Source: Juglans regia
Lineage: Eukaryota > Streptophyta > Magnoliopsida > Fagales > Juglandaceae
Length of the DNA: 64,000 bases
Reading direction: 5' to 3'
Assembly: GCF_001411555.2 (NCBI RefSeq)
Contig: NC_049903.1
Location: forward strand, 12,086,362 to 12,150,361
The notes beneath the pieces were generated by a model. That model was not told where the DNA came from. It was given only the letters and a program-made list of their open reading frames with translations, and did no database searches. Positions 22,501-32,900 of the stretch are shown piece by piece (within the stretch, counting starts at the first letter, position 1; each line of letters opens with the position of its first letter). The position numbers and the translations under genes were made by a program.

Positions 22501-23915
22501 ATTCTCTAGGTAATGACTCGGACTTTAGTTTTCCTGGCCTGTACGATTGTCCTCAACGACACCTCGGTAAATAAAGCATAAAAACAAAAATAAGTCGTAT
22601 GTTTGGTAAATATATGTCATGCAGTAAAAAGTTACAAGAGTAATGCTATAAACCACACTTTCATCCTACTATCATCCCACCATGTAAATGTGGCACTCTC
22701 ATCAACCTTGGATTATCCTTTATTTTTTTAAAAGAAAAAATCTACAAATTGATGGACAATGCCACCTCATCCTAGTGGGATGAGAGTAGGAGGATGGTGT
22801 AGTATGTAGAATTTCCCTAGTTACAAACATTTTATATCCGTAGAAAACATTTTAAAAGTTTTCTGATTTTTATATGTAGTTGCATGTTCTGGTGGAGTAC
22901 GAGACTGTGGAGGCTGCTGAGAAAGCTGTGAGTATCAAATCTTCTTTCAATAATCTTTTTGCACTTTAGTTTTGTTGCTTGATTAATTTATATTGAGGGC
23001 TTGACACTTCCCTAATGATTGGATCAGGTGGCTACTTTGAATGATGAGCAGGACTGGAGAAATGGCATGCGGGTCAAGCTTCTTAAGCGAGTGGTAATTA
23101 GTATGACATTGCATCTCTAATTTTGGCAAAAACCGGTACTGACATTAGTTTATCTGCTTTAGGTCAAGTACGGGCAGAGAAAACATGCCTGGAGGGGATC
23201 TGATTCAGAGAAGAATAGCACCAGCCGAGGATCTGATCATATAGGAGACGAGGAAAATCATAACTTGAGTGAGCATCATGATGATACACCTGATGAAGAG
23301 GTCAGCAGTTCCACCCTTTTTTTAGGCATAAATCAACTTTTCTGTTAAAACCCTCGATAGATTGAGGTGATTTCCAAATTTTCTTTTGAGAGCATATTGT
23401 TTAGTGAGTCGGATTGGCTAAATTATGCGCACTTTATTTCTAATGGATCTCTTGTATAAGCCTTGGAGATGCTGTTGTTTTTTATTCTTTGTTTTTAGTC
23501 GTTTTGCTCCAACCTTTGATGTTATAAGGCAAGTAGAAGAGAGAAAGCCCCGCGTGGGGAAATAAAGGAAAGGCCTTTACATGTAATTGTCTCTGTTATA
23601 TCTTCTTCATTGTAGGATGGGGAGCATCTATTGAAGGAGAAAATTGGGCAAAGAGGTCATAATCGAGGAAGATCAAGAAGGCACAATTACCGTGGAATCA
23701 ATGGGCTGGGTATTTAGAACTGCTGCTTTTTCTCTCTTTTGATATTTCGATTAAATTTAACTTGGGTTGATATTATGTCTCCTGTAGGCCACGGAAGTAC
23801 TTCCTCTACTCATGCCATTGAAGCCTCAAAACCACCTCCTGGTCCGAGAATGCCTGATGGAACTAGGGGATTCACATTGGGGCGTGGTCGGCCTCCCACC
23901 TCCAACCAAAGTTAA
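10582..23915 (+). CDS. LARP6A: La-related protein 6, LARP6a type
   Basis: Eleven exons: 10582-10821, 11753-11834, 14369-14463, 14567-14638, 14720-14799, 14940-15024, 22880-22927, 23028-23093, 23163-23300, 23616-23709, 23788-23915; 375 aa. The N-terminus is acidic and Pro/His-rich (residues 1-70). The La motif follows ([15 protein letters not shown] near 76-90, then [18 protein letters not shown]). The RRM-like domain begins [14 protein letters not shown] at 164 and runs to about 255. The basic/acidic tail ends in a SUZ-C-like [13 protein letters not shown] motif at 350-362. The family binds RNA through the La module. I see no PAM2 motif, so it resembles Arabidopsis LARP6a rather than LARP6b/c. 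All junctions keep frame. Intron 1 uses a GC donor, and intron 6 is 7.9 kb of transposon debris. Confidence 0.93.
12262..12486. mobile_element. Family A MITE in LARP6 intron 2
   Basis: About 225 bp. The left end is TAGGCTTGGTTTAGATTGAG; the reversed right end is TTAGGTTAGGTTTGGATAGT. The interior has the standard CACAAAATATAATAAACAAT and AATATTTTATTTAACTTTC blocks. Confidence 0.75.
13655..13720 (-). mobile_element. Very short LINE 3' end fragment
   Basis: TTTTTTTATAAGTAATAAGA followed by GATTTTATTCCCAAGAATAGG matches in style the poly-T end of the minus-strand LINE at 15397. It is probably a heavily 5'-truncated LINE copy. Confidence 0.5.
15397..15871 (-). pseudogene. LINE 3' end with zf-RVT domain
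   Basis: Minus-strand translation from about 15871 to 15542 gives 110 codons with the LINE zinc-binding signature ([45 protein letters not shown]). A poly-T run at 15398-15411 marks the poly-A tail of a minus-strand insertion. It is the distal end of the LINE whose other parts lie at 16487-17010 and 19450-21300. It lies in LARP6 intron 6, antisense to the gene. Confidence 0.8.
15887..16050. mobile_element. Family B MITE
   Basis: TIR-like ends TTATAGCCACAAAGAGATTA and, reversed, CTAGCCATAAATAAATTACA. The core AATAAAAATAACTTTACAAT plus CTGACG is shared with the copy at about 51724. It lies between two parts of the LINE. Confidence 0.65.
16134..16481. mobile_element. Full-length family A MITE (Tourist-like)
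   Basis: A 348-bp element with ends GGCCCGCGTTTGGATGTTGA and, reversed, GCCTCGTTTAGATGTTGAGA. It is flanked by TAA at 16131-16133 and 16482-16484. A 3-bp TAA/TTA duplication fits PIF/Harbinger (Tourist) MITEs. It is the clearest full-length copy in the window and separates two LINE segments. Confidence 0.8.
16487..17010 (-). pseudogene. LINE reverse transcriptase fragment, catalytic Asp lost
   Basis: The minus strand shows [17 protein letters not shown] near 16960, a frameshift, and then [19 protein letters not shown] and [24 protein letters not shown]. This is the palm region of a plant L1-type RT. The normally invariant FADD is FAND, so one catalytic aspartate is replaced. Together with the frameshift and missing parts, this shows a dead copy. 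Confidence 0.85.
17041..19440. mobile_element. LTR-type non-autonomous repeat interrupting the LINE
   Basis: It starts TGTAACACCCCCTTCCCTAG followed by GGTTAGGAGTGTCACATG, very like the start of the repeat at 52319. It carries the run AAATGAGTCGAAGACCCAAT that I associate with plant LARD-like units. No gag or pol is seen. The right limit is vague: LINE sequence resumes near 19450. No target duplication was found. Confidence 0.45.
19450..21300 (-). pseudogene. LINE 5' part: ORF1 remnant and endonuclease domain
   Basis: The minus strand, read from about 21280 to 19450, holds the ORF1 C-terminal and spacer region ([12 protein letters not shown]; then [20 protein letters not shown] and [11 protein letters not shown]) and then endonuclease-like pieces ([25 protein letters not shown]). 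Stops and frameshifts are frequent. It matches the order of a plant L1-type LINE and is continuous in orientation with the RT and zf-RVT parts at lower coordinates. Confidence 0.75.
21542..21769 (-). mobile_element. tRNA-derived SINE with 13-bp target duplication
   Basis: Read on the minus strand, the 5' end has pol III-like boxes: A, GGCTCAAGTGGTAAAAACC, and B, GGTTCAAATTCC. The 3' region is GTACACCCTCGGAATTAGTC through GGTGCCAATTAAAAAAA, as in Au-type plant SINEs. TTTAAAAATAATT flanks both sides (21529-21541 and 21770-21782). It lies in LARP6 intron 6, upstream of the LINE 5' end. Confidence 0.88.
22639..22818. mobile_element. Mutator-like MITE
   Basis: About 180 bp. The left end is AGTAATGCTATAAACCACAC; the reversed right end is AGGGAAATTCTACATACTAC. 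CATCCTACTATCATCCCA is mirrored by TGGGATGAGAGTAGGAGGATG. The flanks AGTTACAAG (22630-22638) and AGTTACAAA (22819-22827) are a probable 9-bp duplication with one change. Confidence 0.7.
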
Positions 23916-23999
23916 AAGAAAAGTAAGTGCTTTAATACCCAGGTGGAGATTAGCTCTCAGTTTTCCGATAATGCGGTGATCTGGGAGTTAGAAATGGGT

Positions 24000-24466
24000 G
24001 GGTGTCTGAACATGTGATTACATCGTAAATTCGTGGATATTTTAATTATGTGAGGATGTTCTTGCTCATAAACTCTAGATTTAAATCATGAATGCCAGAT
24101 TTGCTTGTAAGATTGTGATTGAAAAGTAATACAACCTCATACGACAGTGTTCATCCCACGTTCACTGCTTTGACATGGTGTGAATGGATACATCAATTTT
24201 TCTTTCTTACGGATCACAGACCTAGCAGGTTTGTTTGAGATATTATCAAAGCAAAATCTGGAGATCCAAAAGGACAGACATACTTCCTTACTTGGGAACT
24301 GGAACATACTGGATAAGTGATTATAGAGGGTGGATGATTGCTATACAACCTGCCACATTCAGTTTTGAACGTTTGATGCAGACTACCAAATGCGAAATCT
24401 ATGTTCACCTGCTCGACACAAGTTGCTAACTAACTAGTCAGCCTCGAAGAAACATTCATTCGGTGT

Positions 24467-24507
<41 letters not shown>

Positions 24508-25019
24508 GGCCATTCGATAAATTTTGTAGGCAATTCGATTTTCTGACTGAATTGTCGTGCACCTGCATTTTGTTTTGGGAACCAATATTTTCTCGAGTTT
24601 CAAATGGGAGGAAAATATATGAGAAGGGTCTTTTAGCTTTAATTGATATCTGTATAGAATTTCAAGATAGCAATAATAATTAAGAAAAAAAATTCTGAAA
24701 TAATATTTGTTCAAATTACCTGCAATTATCTAAACACCAAGTGTAGTGTCTAACCAGCTGTGGTGGCACACTGGCCTCTATCTGCACTGAGGCAGCCCGG
24801 ATCCCATTAGTATTCAACTGATGTATCTTTCTACTCTATCATGCACTGAAATATTAATAACCAACCTCTCTTTATTTTTTATTTTACCCTAAATACCAGC
24901 ATATTTTTATTTATATTATTTTTCAACCTTTATACAAGGCAATTAATCTCTTTATAATTCATGATAATGATATAGAGCAATAATAATTTTTAAATGGCAA
25001 ATCTGAGCAATAATAATCT
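24000..25019. other. LARP6 3' flank with (TA)n microsatellite
   Basis: Probable 3' UTR and then spacer. A perfect (TA)n tract spans 24471-24503. Two overlapping ORFs of about 64 codons on opposite strands near 24214-24429 have no recognisable features and are probably chance. Confidence 0.45.
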
Positions 25020-25373
25020 TAGGCTTGGTTTGGTTTCACAAACTTTTCAAAACATCTCATCTTATTTTATCTTATCTTAATATCTAAACATTATTCAAAT
25101 ACAAATATTTTTTAATTTAAAAATTTTAACTTAAATTTTTCATCTAATCTTTACTTAATCATTAAAACTTTTTCAAACTTTCAAACAAAATACAAAAAAA
25201 AAAAAGAAAAAAAATCAACTTATTCAAATTTTAAAACAAAAATGATATTCTAACTTTTTTTAACTTTATAATTTTTTATTCAATTTTTTTTTTCTATTTT
25301 TTCAAAATTTTAGAAAAATCTTAACTCAGATAATTTTATTAGTATTTACAGATTTTTCTATCTCTTCTCATAT
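25020..25373. mobile_element. Family A MITE, left part, host of the hAT insertion
   Basis: It starts TTAGGCTTGGTTTGGTTTCA and continues with the family A interior up to TCTCATAT. The rest of the element, ATTTATAACTGAACAAGACC, lies at about 29456-29481, beyond the hAT element. Confidence 0.7.
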
Positions 25374-25948
25374 TAGGGGTGCTACCTATCCCCAACTCGC
25401 CCCCCGCCCCAACATGGGCGGGGGGCGATTTTTGAATCTGTCTCCCTAGTAACAGCTTCTGGGCCATTTTGGACCCATAAAAATAGAATTTAAAAAAAAA
25501 AAAGAGATTAAAAAAGAAAAAATGTTACATGAATAAAAATAATATATACATACACAATTTTATATAATTAAGACTCTAAAGAAGTACTACTATAGACTAC
25601 AAGTCTAATACCTAATAAACTAATAAATAATAATAATAACTAAACTATTACAAAAATAAATGAAAAGTCTAAACAATTACAAAATTACAAAGAAAAAAGT
25701 GTTTAAGGGACATTGTATCAACATTACAAAATTACAAATCAAATACATAATACGTATATCTTATTCAAATTTCAATATTCTAAGAAATTAATAATCTAAA
25801 CAAATAGGTGAGCTATTTGGGTCTTTGACTGTGACATTTGAGGCGGCCGGATGGATAGTCTTTTGAGGCTTGAGCACATTCATATTGCAGTGGAGGTAGA
25901 CATCCGTCTGAGTCGTCTTATGTGTTGCTACAACAATCAATACCAAAA

Positions 25949-28138
25949 TTAATATTGATGAAATTGAAAGGAATATAAATAAATCAAAATAATAAAAGAA
26001 AAACAACAATTACCAGATGGTGCAGATCCAGACTGATCACCAGCCTTTTCGTCGATCTCTTTAAAATCTAAAACATTCGGAACATAAATATCATTTCCCA
26101 TCGTCCACCTCTGTGTGCATATCAATGCCTCCACAATTGTAGGAGACAATGAACTATGGAAAGGATCCAATGTGCACCCTCCAGTACTAAAGGCAGACTC
26201 TGAGGCAATGGTGCTAATAGGGATGGCCAACACAATTCAAGCAATCTCAGAAAGGATGTGATATTTCTTTGATACTACTTTCCACCATCCTAATATGTCA
26301 AAATCATCATCATCTTGAACAAGATCCGCTGACAAATAATTGTCTAACTTTGAAACCACCTCCGTAAATTGATGGACTAGTGTGAGATTATGTGCGAGGG
26401 TCTTAGTCTATGCCAATCTACGCTTCTTTGTTGCCCCGGTGTCTGGAGGAGGTGTTGGGGTAGATGTAGGTGTAGGTGTAGTAGATGTAGTACCATCCTT
26501 AATTGCATTAAACTCATCATAAAATTTATAAAGTGTATCTCGGGCCATCTCACTAATAAGATCAGTCCATGCCTAATCATGCGTAAGCCCCAAACCATAT
26601 AACATGCATGAAATTTTTAGACGGGGATCAAGAATAACAGCCACATATAACAAAATATTTAGTCTAGTCAAATCTCTCCAATACTTTTCATATTTGACCC
26701 TCATGGTCAATGTCATCCCCCTCATCCTTAGATTGGAACCCCTAAACATGTCGTCTAATTCTTCTTTCACCCTATATATTTGTTGACAAAATTCATGGGA
26801 TGTAGGGTGCAAAAAAGCAGATAACTTCAACGTGACATCGTAAAAAAGCTCGAGAAAATCAACAAAAGTAGCAACTACCTCCCAATCATCATCATTAAGC
26901 ATTCTTAAACCCCCTTGCTCATTAAAGTATTTGATATATAATTGAAAGGCTTCCTTATATTCTTGGGCCGCCTCCAACATCAAGAAGGTTGAGTTCTATA
27001 TGGTAGGAACATCAATACAAAAACCATTCTTTGATGTTATGCCCACAGTCTTCGCATCAATCTTGAATTTCTCTAATTTAGAAGGAGAAGACCTCACAAA
27101 TTTCACAGCCAGTCTAACTCGTGCAATCGAGTTATCGACATCTTTCTACCACTCAGTCACAATTAGATTCAAGATATGTGCAGAACATCTAACATGCAAA
27201 TATTCACCACCCAAAAATGTCTTATTTGCCTCTCTAAGATAAGTCTTTAGAAATCCCAAAGCGACATCATTAGACGAGGCATTGTCAACCGAAACTGTCA
27301 AAACCCGTGTCAACCCCACTCCTTTATTGTGGCCTCTAAAGTCTTCCCAATCGTCTCACCCTTGTGATAAGTTATTTGACAAAAATTAATAATCTTTTTA
27401 TGAAGAATCCAATCAGAATCAATGAAATGAACAGTCAAAGACATATAATTAAAATTTGGACAGAAGTCCAAGTATCAGTAGTGAGACAAACTACCAAACC
27501 CGCCAATTGGCCGCTCAAAACATCTTTATATTTCCAGTACATCTTTTTAATATCCTTTGCCACAGTGTGGCGAGAAGGAAGCGTAAATCTAGGTTTCAAT
27601 TCTTGGACAAATTATTGGAACCCTCTCCTATCCACAAATTGAAAAGGTAGCTCGTCTATGATAACCATACGAGCTAACTTCCTTCTACACTCATCAGCAT
27701 TATACTTTGTATACCCCTTCAATGTTGGACTCCCACTACTCTCATCCGCCATTTTTTCAGTCCAATTTCTAGCCTAGATTGACTCTTCTCCAGTAAGGAT
27801 CTTAATATTGGACTCTTCTTGCATTGTTCCTTTAGATGGACATTTAACTGGAATGTACCATGTTTCCTATAGTGACATCCATATATTTTTCCACAATAAT
27901 TACATTTAGCTTGGGGGTTATTGGGGTCACCACCCTCTAATTTGGTAAAATGAGACCAAACTACCGAAATATGTTTCTTGCTTTGTGTGGGCTTGGAGGT
28001 GGGGCAAGGTGTATTCTCACTCCCAGGGGTTGAAGTAGGGTTAGGTTCTGGAGCAGGGTGACATGTAGGGGCAGGGGTACTGGTAGGAGTAGGAAAGCTA
28101 TCAGTGAAATCCCTTTGACAAGACATTCCTGATTTCAT
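25949..28138 (-). pseudogene. Decayed hAT transposase (BED finger to dimerisation domain)
   Basis: The first open piece runs from 28138 down to 27719, 139 codons. It has a Pro/Thr-rich leader and then a BED finger: W61, C79-x2-C82, H101-x4-C106. A frameshift near 27745 moves the reading to another frame (TLKGYTKYNADECRRKLARM, then DELPFQFVDRRGFQ and a stop). A further open piece at 26983-26573 holds the middle of the transposase (VVATFVDFLELFYDVT, VILDPRLK). The hAT C-terminal dimerisation motif (IASESAFSTGGCTLDPF) is at about 26220-26150. Several stops and shifts mean that no full protein can be made. Confidence 0.9.
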
Positions 28139-28224
28139 AACACAATAAAAAAAATTATAAAATCAATCAACACACAACATAAGAAAATCATAATTATATA
28201 CGACATAAGAAAATCATAAAATTT

Positions 28225-28690
28225 AAGGGGTTTCAATTGAAACCCTTAAATTGAAAATTATGGAATTGATACCCCTAAATTGAAAATTATGGGGTTTCGG
28301 ATTGAAACCCCTAACTCAATTTAGGGGTTTCAATTGAAACTCCTTAAATTTAGGGTTTCGGATTGAACCCCTAAATTGATTTAGAGGTTCAATCCGAAAC
28401 CCTTAAATTGAGTTATGAGTTTCAATTAAAATCCCTAAATTGAAAATTATGGGCTTTCAATTGAAACCCCTAACATAATTTAGGGGTTTCGGATTGAACT
28501 CCTAAAACCCCTAATTAAATTTTAGGGTTACAGATTAAACCCTGAAATCAATTTAGGGGTTCAATTTGAAGCCCTAAAATAGGGCTTCAAATTGAACCCC
28601 TAAATTGATTTAGGGGTTTCAATTGAAACTCCTAAAATTCAAGAATGAGTTTTGGATTGGAATTTAAATTGATTTAGGGTTCCAAATCCG
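28225..28690. repeat. Array of degenerate palindromic repeats in the hAT element
   Basis: More than ten variants of TTTAGGGGTTTCAATTGAAA with CCCCTAAA (and the GGATTGAACCCC form), in both orientations, lie just upstream of the transposase start and within the element. Subterminal repeats of hAT elements are known transposase-binding sites; that role here is inferred. Confidence 0.75.
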
Positions 28691-29107
28691 AACACCTAGA
28701 GGCCAGAAATAGTGAAATACAAACTACAAAAAAAAAAAAAAAAACACACAACGAATCAAACACATGCACAAATTTCTCCACAGCACACAAATTCACAATT
28801 ATTCTCATCCTCCATCTCCGACTCAACGCATCATTCCTCCAATCTCCAATCCAAAACTAAAAAACTAAAATTTAGGGTTTCAGATTTCTTATCTTTGAGT
28901 GACGGCAAGTCAACGAAAGTGGAGCCGTGGAGTGACTGGAGTCTCGGTGGTGTGGTGCTGCTCGTGCAGTCGTGCGAGACAACGAGAGAGATTGAGAGAG
29001 CGCGAGAGAGATGAGAGATCAAGACAGAGAGAGAGTGAGTCTGAGAGTGAGAGAGAAGAGAGTTCGAGAAGGAGGGAGAAGGACGCGCAGGGGGGATATT
29101 GAATGGT

Positions 29108-29147
29108 TTAACTAAAAGTGAAACGGTCTCGTTTCACTTTTAGTTAA
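29108..29147. repeat. Perfect hairpin, 18-bp arms
   Basis: TTAACTAAAAGTGAAACG, the 4-base loop GTCT, then the exact reverse complement. It lies in the promoter-side part of the hAT element. A related GTGAAACGG(C/T) word recurs at about 29164. Confidence 0.85.
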
Positions 29148-29451
29148 GGTTTATAGTCTAAACGTGAAACGGCACCTTTTTTTTTCATGACAAAACGACG
29201 CTATTTCACTTACTTATGGGACTTTTTTTTATTATAATATATAATTTTAATTACATATAATTATATATATTAAGCGGGGTGGGGGGAAAAGCGGAGTGGG
29301 GCTTCGCCCCCTCCGTCCCCTGCCTCCACAAGAGCCTTGGGGTGCGGGTGGGGCCCCCCCATCCTGATTCAGCGGGACAAAACCCCCACCCTGCATGGGC
29401 GGGGGTGAGGCGGGTCAGCGGGGTGCAGGGCCCCGCTGCCCACCACCCCTA

Positions 29452-29481
29452 TCTCATATTTATAACTGAACAAGACCTTTT
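29452..29481. mobile_element. Right end of the family A MITE split by hAT
   Basis: After the second TCTCATAT, the sequence TTATAACTGAACAAGACC reverses to GGTCTTGTTCAGTTATAA, which pairs with the left end GGCTTGGTTTGGTTTCA at 25022. Confidence 0.6.
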
Positions 29482-29987
29482 TAACTCTCACACGTAGAGG
29501 CCCACTTGAGTTTTTGAGGGAGAGAGAGATTGAGAGAGAAGTTGGGAAAGAAAAGTGGGCCTGCAGTAGAAACAAAACATAGATTACAAGAACCAGAAAA
29601 AAGACACTCAAAATGTCAAACCGAACGAAGATGATCAAAAACTCAAACAAGTTACAAGTGGCTGCCACCTAACCCATAAGGTCACGCTCATAGCGCGTGT
29701 CAATCGCCTTGGCGACAATGTCGAAGCCAGCCGGTGCCACTTTCCACCCTCCACTTGCTTCCTTCCTTCGTTTCTGTCTTGCCCTTTCACAGGCGTAAAA
29801 ATGCAACTGAATTTAGTCTTTAAATGCTCTAAAATGAAACTCCGAATAGACTCTGCCCCATCCATCTCTCCCATTTCTTCCTTTTAATGGCCGCCTTTCC
29901 CATGCCAACCTCTCCTCCAACATCTGATCCGTGCCTTTGCTTCTTCCTTTTCACGCTCTCTATTTCTTTCTCTCTGTCTCCGTAGCC

Positions 29988-32900
29988 ATGCACTCTCACT
30001 CTCATTCTCTGAAGCCTACCCATTTCCATCGCCTACACTTTTCCCGGTTGCCGAAACCTGTTCCTCTTTTCACGCCCTCTCGCATTCGATCCGCTTCACT
30101 TTTTCCCCTTGATCTCAAGGTAATTTTTTTTTCACTCTTTTTCAAAGCTGCTTTTGCTAATTATGTTTTTGTTTATGCCAATGTTCGGTTCACTGAGAAA
30201 TTCGTTGAGCAATCAACAGAATTTTCTTTTGCTTTTCGTGATCGAGGCCTTGGTTTGTTACCTTTTTCTTTTCGTGTAGTTAAATGCGCCGATCGTTCAA
30301 ACACCTGGGTGCTGCTTACGACGCAGTCTTGTTCGATTTATGGCCTTCGATGGGGTATTCTTTTAAGCTCTGATACTATAGGCAAATTTTTGGGATTAAT
30401 TAGCTTGTTTCTAAATGTATACTTCCTGTGTACTTGGCTATGTCTAATATATGGATTAATAAATTCTTCTTACTCATAGAAAAAATAAAAAATAAATCCT
30501 AAATGATGCATTCTTTTTGCTTTGCTTGATAGGATTCTATCGACATACCATCCCTTGATGACGGGAGCGACATGGATGGGACAGCTGGATACGTGCTTTC
30601 ATCCAGTGAAGGTGAAGAGAGCGATGCAGAAACTTTGCTATATCCAGTAGCCGACGATGATTTGCCTAAAGTCCTTGTGTCGACTGATGAGGCTTTTTCA
30701 ACGACTGCTCACCGGCTTGCAATGCTCGGGAGAAGGCGCAGGAAACGCAGGCAAGTATGCCGGCTATTGTCGTTAGAATAAGCTTTATTTGCGTTCTTAT
30801 TTTTTTTATTTATTTTTTTTATGGGATTCTTTTGATGCTTATAGCAGTTATGGTAACTGCTCAATCTTCTTTTAAAGATTTAGTTCTAGTAAATTCTGCG
30901 CATCCCGTCCCCTCCCGTTATTGGCTTGTGCTCTAGGGTTCTATTTGAGTAGTCATAATTGTAGTTTGTAAATCACGTGGCTTCGCCTTTCTATTTTTTT
31001 TATTTATGTATCAATGATATACATGGTTTCTTCATTTTGATCTCGGTCTTTTGCACGCTATAATTTGCAGGATTAAACTTGGGGTTTTAATCAATGTTGG
31101 ACTCATAATCTTCTTGATGGTGCTTCTTTTATTCGTGGATTGGTGTGCATGGCGGATAGTTAGGCTGCCTTTAGAAACATTTTACTTGACCCGCCCTTTT
31201 CTTATATCGGCCATTCTAGTCTCTTGTGCAGGCTATGTCTGTGTTCCATTACTGTATAGGTTCAGGATTCATCAAATAATCAGAAAAGAAGGGCCTGCTA
31301 AGCACTCCTTAAAAAAGAGAACTCCCACAATGGGTGGATTATTTTTTGTTCCTATAGGTGTAACTGTTGCCGGATTCATTGCTGGTTTTTCTTCCACTGA
31401 AGTATCTGGAGCAGCAACAGCAACTCTAGCCTTTGCTGCAATTGGGCTACTTGATGATATCTTAAGTGTCAGCAAGAATCATAATAGTGTCTTATTGGCA
31501 TGGACAAAACTTTTGTTGGAGGTGAAGCTTTTTCACCGATTGCTTTCTTCTTGATTATAATATGCTTATTGTTGTTTGAGATAGTTGTTAATTCCTAACA
31601 AACTTGCTAATAATTTTTAAATTGGGATACTGTACAGGTAGCTGTTGGGACCTGGTTCTCATTTTGGTTGGATACCACGAGTATATCGTCACCTTACAGC
31701 ATGTATAGCTTCTTGTAACTAATCTGATCAACATTTTTCTGAGGGTAACTCACATGTCTATTCTCATGATGACAAACTTACAAGACAATGTCAGCTTCTG
31801 TTATTTCTTTAAAGATTTTCACTTCTTTAAATATCTTTTGATACTTGAATATTTGATGATCTAATTAAATATGGATCAAATATGATTTAATTTTCACAAT
31901 AAGAAATAGAGGTTGGCAAAGAAGGCTTTTTCCTTTTTTATTTCTACCGGGGAGGGGGGAGTGAGAAAAGAAAAATGAAAGTAAGCAGGTTTTTTTAGAA
32001 CTATTAACAATTTACAAATAATAATATATTGCTGGATTTCTTAGTAGTTCAAGCAATATCAGCCATGAAAGCTCACCTATATCATTGTACCTTTATGTGT
32101 ACAATTTCTCTATCACCCTAAAAGTAACAAATCATTTACTTGATATTTAAGTTTTAATTCTTCAGAATTCTCACCAAGCTGTTAAAGATTTGTTTGATCT
32201 AGTTATGCCCATGCATTGTGGGTTAGATTGATGCCATGCATTTATTATATCGTTTTCATTAATTAATGGAGGATATGCATCTAATATTGAATACTGTGCT
32301 CAGACACTTGGTTCCTGCATATCTATGAGGTAGCTGCTTCCATTAGAATTTGCATTGATTTGGGTTCATCATTCGTCTTTTCTTGTGACAGAAAAATGTT
32401 GCTTCCTCTACCGGGACCAGTAGGACTTGTGTACCTGGGAAGATGTTATCTATTGTTGACTTCATTTTGTTTTGTGTCCATGGGAAATGGGGTTAACTTA
32501 ACAGATGGCCTTGACGGACTGGCTGGAGGGACTGCTGCATTGGCTTTTATAGGAATGTCAATCGCAGTGCTTCCAATTTGTTCTGGTTAGTATTGATGTT
32601 GTTAGCTAACGACATAAATTTAAGGGGGCATCTGTTTTAATATGCAGAACATTTCATTATTTTATTTGTGTTTTGTGGTTTCTGTTTGAACTGAATATAT
32701 CTGTTAGGAACACTGTTGAGCTGATATATCTTGTTACTGCCCTTGTTTTCTCATCAATATGTTTATGTTGTTCCCCTATCCTCTTGAGAAAATTCATCAT
32801 TTTCTGAAGATCTCTTAATACTTCATATTTTTCTACTTGCGGATTTTGACATGCATTCTCAATCATATTACTTTACTCACATCTTTATAGCCACATTGGA

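Larger units (their letters stand above)
25374..29451 (-). mobile_element. Complete hAT element, 4.08 kb
   Basis: The ends are TAGGGGTG...CACCCCTA, with the 8-bp target duplication TCTCATAT at 25366-25373 and 29452-29459. GC-rich subterminal stretches sit at both ends (CGCCCCCCGCCCCAACATGG on the left; CCCCACCCTGCATGGGCGGG on the right). The minus strand holds a decayed BED-zinc-finger transposase of the Ac/RICESLEEPER type. The promoter side (28150-28690) is a dense array of GGGGTTTCAATTGAAACCCC-like repeats. The 8-bp duplication, TIRs and transposase type all agree. Confidence 0.92.

Noticed and set aside
28225..28690. Regular palindromic array considered as CRISPR-like or satellite
   Set aside because: Units vary in length and orientation with no unique spacers, and they lie inside a hAT element in a plant genome.
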